The notes below the pieces were generated by a model, which was given only the letters and a program-made list of their open reading frames with translations, was not told the origin of the DNA and did not search any database. Position numbers and translations under genes: made by a program. Source: Pseudomonadota bacterium (GTDB lineage Bacteria > Desulfobacterota > Syntrophia > Syntrophales > UBA5619). Taken from it: a stretch of 16,665 nt of DNA. Shown one piece after another: positions 16,003-16,665 of the stretch. The first letter of the stretch is position 1. The number at the start of each line of letters is the position of its first letter. The stretch covers positions 1 through 16,665 of the forward strand of contig JAHJQP010000018.1 in the NCBI GenBank assembly GCA_018819165.1. The letters run 5' to 3'.

Positions 16003-16542
16003 TCACCTACTTTCTTCGATGACCACCTCATCCGCGCCGTTCTTCTCCGTGAGATTGACGCTGACGGCCTCCCAAAGCGATGAAGGAAGGTTCTTGCCCA
16101 CGAAATCGGCCCGGATGGGAAGTTCCCGGTGACCCCGATCGATGAGGACTGCGAGCTGGATCAGCTTCGGTCTGCCGAAATCGATGAGAGCATCCATGGC
16201 TGCCCGGATCGTCCGTCCGGTGAAAAGGACGTCGTCTACGAGGACCACTTTTCTGCCGTCCAGGGAGAAGGGAATATCTGTCTTTCCCAGCAGCGGTTTC
16301 CGATGGGAGGTGAGGATGTCGTCGCGGTAGAGGGTGATGTCCAGGATGCCTAAGGGAATTTCCCGACCTTCCATGGAGGATATTTTTTTCCGGAGGCGCT
16401 GGGCGAGAAAAACGCCTCCTGTCTGGATACCGACGAGAACCAGGTCCTCGCTCCCCCCATTCTTTTCCAGGATCTCATAGGCGATCCTTGTCAGGGAGCG
16501 GTCGAGTCCGTCGGCATCCATTACCACCTTTTTTTGTTCCAT
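16003..16542 (-). CDS. pyrR: Bifunctional pyr operon regulator / uracil phosphoribosyltransferase PyrR
   Basis: PyrR binds pyr mRNA when UMP or UTP is high and promotes termination; many members also make UMP from uracil and PRPP. The 179-residue product has the PRPP-binding motif VVLVDDVLFTGRT (99-111), the family sequence GIQTGGVFLAQRL (38-50) and DITLYRDD (68-75). The end runs ADFVGKNLPSS, typical of PyrR. The ATG at 16542 has AGGAG about six bases upstream. It is the first gene of the pyrR-pyrB-pyrC-recO run, and the leader ahead of it contains a terminator and a PyrR-like recognition loop, which supports autoregulation. The family is best known from Gram-positive bacteria but is also found in other phyla. 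Confidence 0.96.
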   Translation of the reverse strand: MEQKKVVMDADGLDRSLTRIAYEILEKNGGSEDLVLVGIQTGGVFLAQRLRKKISSMEGREIPLGILDITLYRDDILTSHRKPLLGKTDIPFSLDGRKVVLVDDVLFTGRTIRAAMDALIDFGRPKLIQLAVLIDRGHRELPIRADFVGKNLPSSLWEAVSVNLTEKNGADEVVIEESR

Positions 16543-16565
16543 GCTCTCTCCTTATGGAAGCCGTC

Positions 16566-16598
16566 AAAAAAAAGCCTTCCCCTGTGATCAGAGAAGGC
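16566..16598 (-). terminator. pyrR: Rho-independent terminator in the pyrR leader (attenuator)
   Basis: On the minus strand GCCTTCTC (16591-16598) pairs with GGGAAGGC (16574-16581), eight pairs with one G-T wobble. The loop has nine bases and eight T residues follow (16566-16573). It lies about 25 bases before the pyrR start codon and after the window's right-edge leader, so it must be bypassed for the operon to be expressed. Confidence 0.85.
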
Positions 16599-16655
16599 CG
16601 GCAGATCAGATGGCGACTGATGAATGTGACTCACAAAACTCCCATCTCTCTGGAT
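16589..16655 (-). promoter_or_regulatory. pyrR: PyrR-binding RNA loop and competing antiterminator
   Basis: Minus-strand leader bases 16644-16655 read ATCCAGAGAGAT, a hairpin with 3-bp stem ATC/GAT and loop CAGAGA. This matches the known PyrR recognition consensus (A-R-U-C-C-N-G-N-G-A-G-G-Y-U) except that one stem G is A, which turns a U-G pair into U-A. The loop bases CAGAGAG (16646-16652) can alternatively pair with TTCTCTG (16589-16595), which overlaps the left arm of the terminator. That gives the classical choice: free RNA forms the antiterminator, and PyrR-bound RNA lets the terminator form. AGATGG at the loop's 3' side also matches CCATCT (16608-16613 on the plus strand as AGATGG). The promoter lies beyond the window edge. 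Confidence 0.7.
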
Positions 16656-16665
16656 TAAATTAAAA

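Noticed and set aside
9835..16565. The nine-base string GACGGCTTC seen both after glyS and in the pyrR leader, as a dispersed repeat
   Set aside because: Nine bases shared twice in 16 kb without matching flanks is close to chance in GC-rich DNA.

Overview
The window reads as ordinary chromosome of a GC-rich, Gram-negative anaerobe. The best guess is a deltaproteobacterial lineage such as Syntrophales/Desulfobacterota. The reasons are an oxygen-sensitive 2-oxoacid:ferredoxin oxidoreductase (IorAB) with an FrhB-like iron-sulfur flavoprotein, a rubredoxin, a two-subunit glycyl-tRNA synthetase, a PilB/GspE-type ATPase, and a pyr operon headed by pyrR. The taxon is inferred from gene content only; no rRNA is present.

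Layout. At the left edge a tRNA-Asn(GTT) with its terminator lies on the minus strand (1-183). From a divergent promoter at 232-262 a plus-strand block runs to 7393: an FrhB/FdhB-family protein, iorA and iorB (overlapping genes, one operon), then a 52-residue rubredoxin, a small four-helix membrane protein (YvlD/phage-holin-4 family) and mutS. Everything from 7415 to the right edge is on the minus strand. In transcription order (right to left) it is a PyrR-type attenuator leader, pyrR, pyrB, pyrC, recO, an internal promoter, glyQ, glyS, and finally an orphan PilB/GspE ATPase with an N-terminal GAF domain. mutS and the ATPase gene converge with only 21 bp between them.

How the genes work together. 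FrhB-like + IorAB should oxidise arylpyruvates (from aromatic amino acids) to aryl-CoA with reduction of ferredoxin; the FrhB-like subunit is a candidate electron partner. pyrR-pyrB-pyrC is a pyrimidine biosynthesis operon in which PyrR should sense UMP/PRPP and act on its own leader RNA. The leader carries a recognisable PyrR-binding loop and a strong terminator whose left arm can pair with that loop. recO follows pyrC by 3 bp and is probably co-transcribed. glyQ and glyS have their own promoter and are separated by an unusual heptamer repeat that supplies the glyQ stop codon.

Most of the window is housekeeping. I found no mobile element, CRISPR array, phage or defence system. The points most worth a second look are the PyrR attenuator, the glyQ-glyS heptamer repeat hairpin, the FrhB-IorAB operon and the GAF-PilB fusion.
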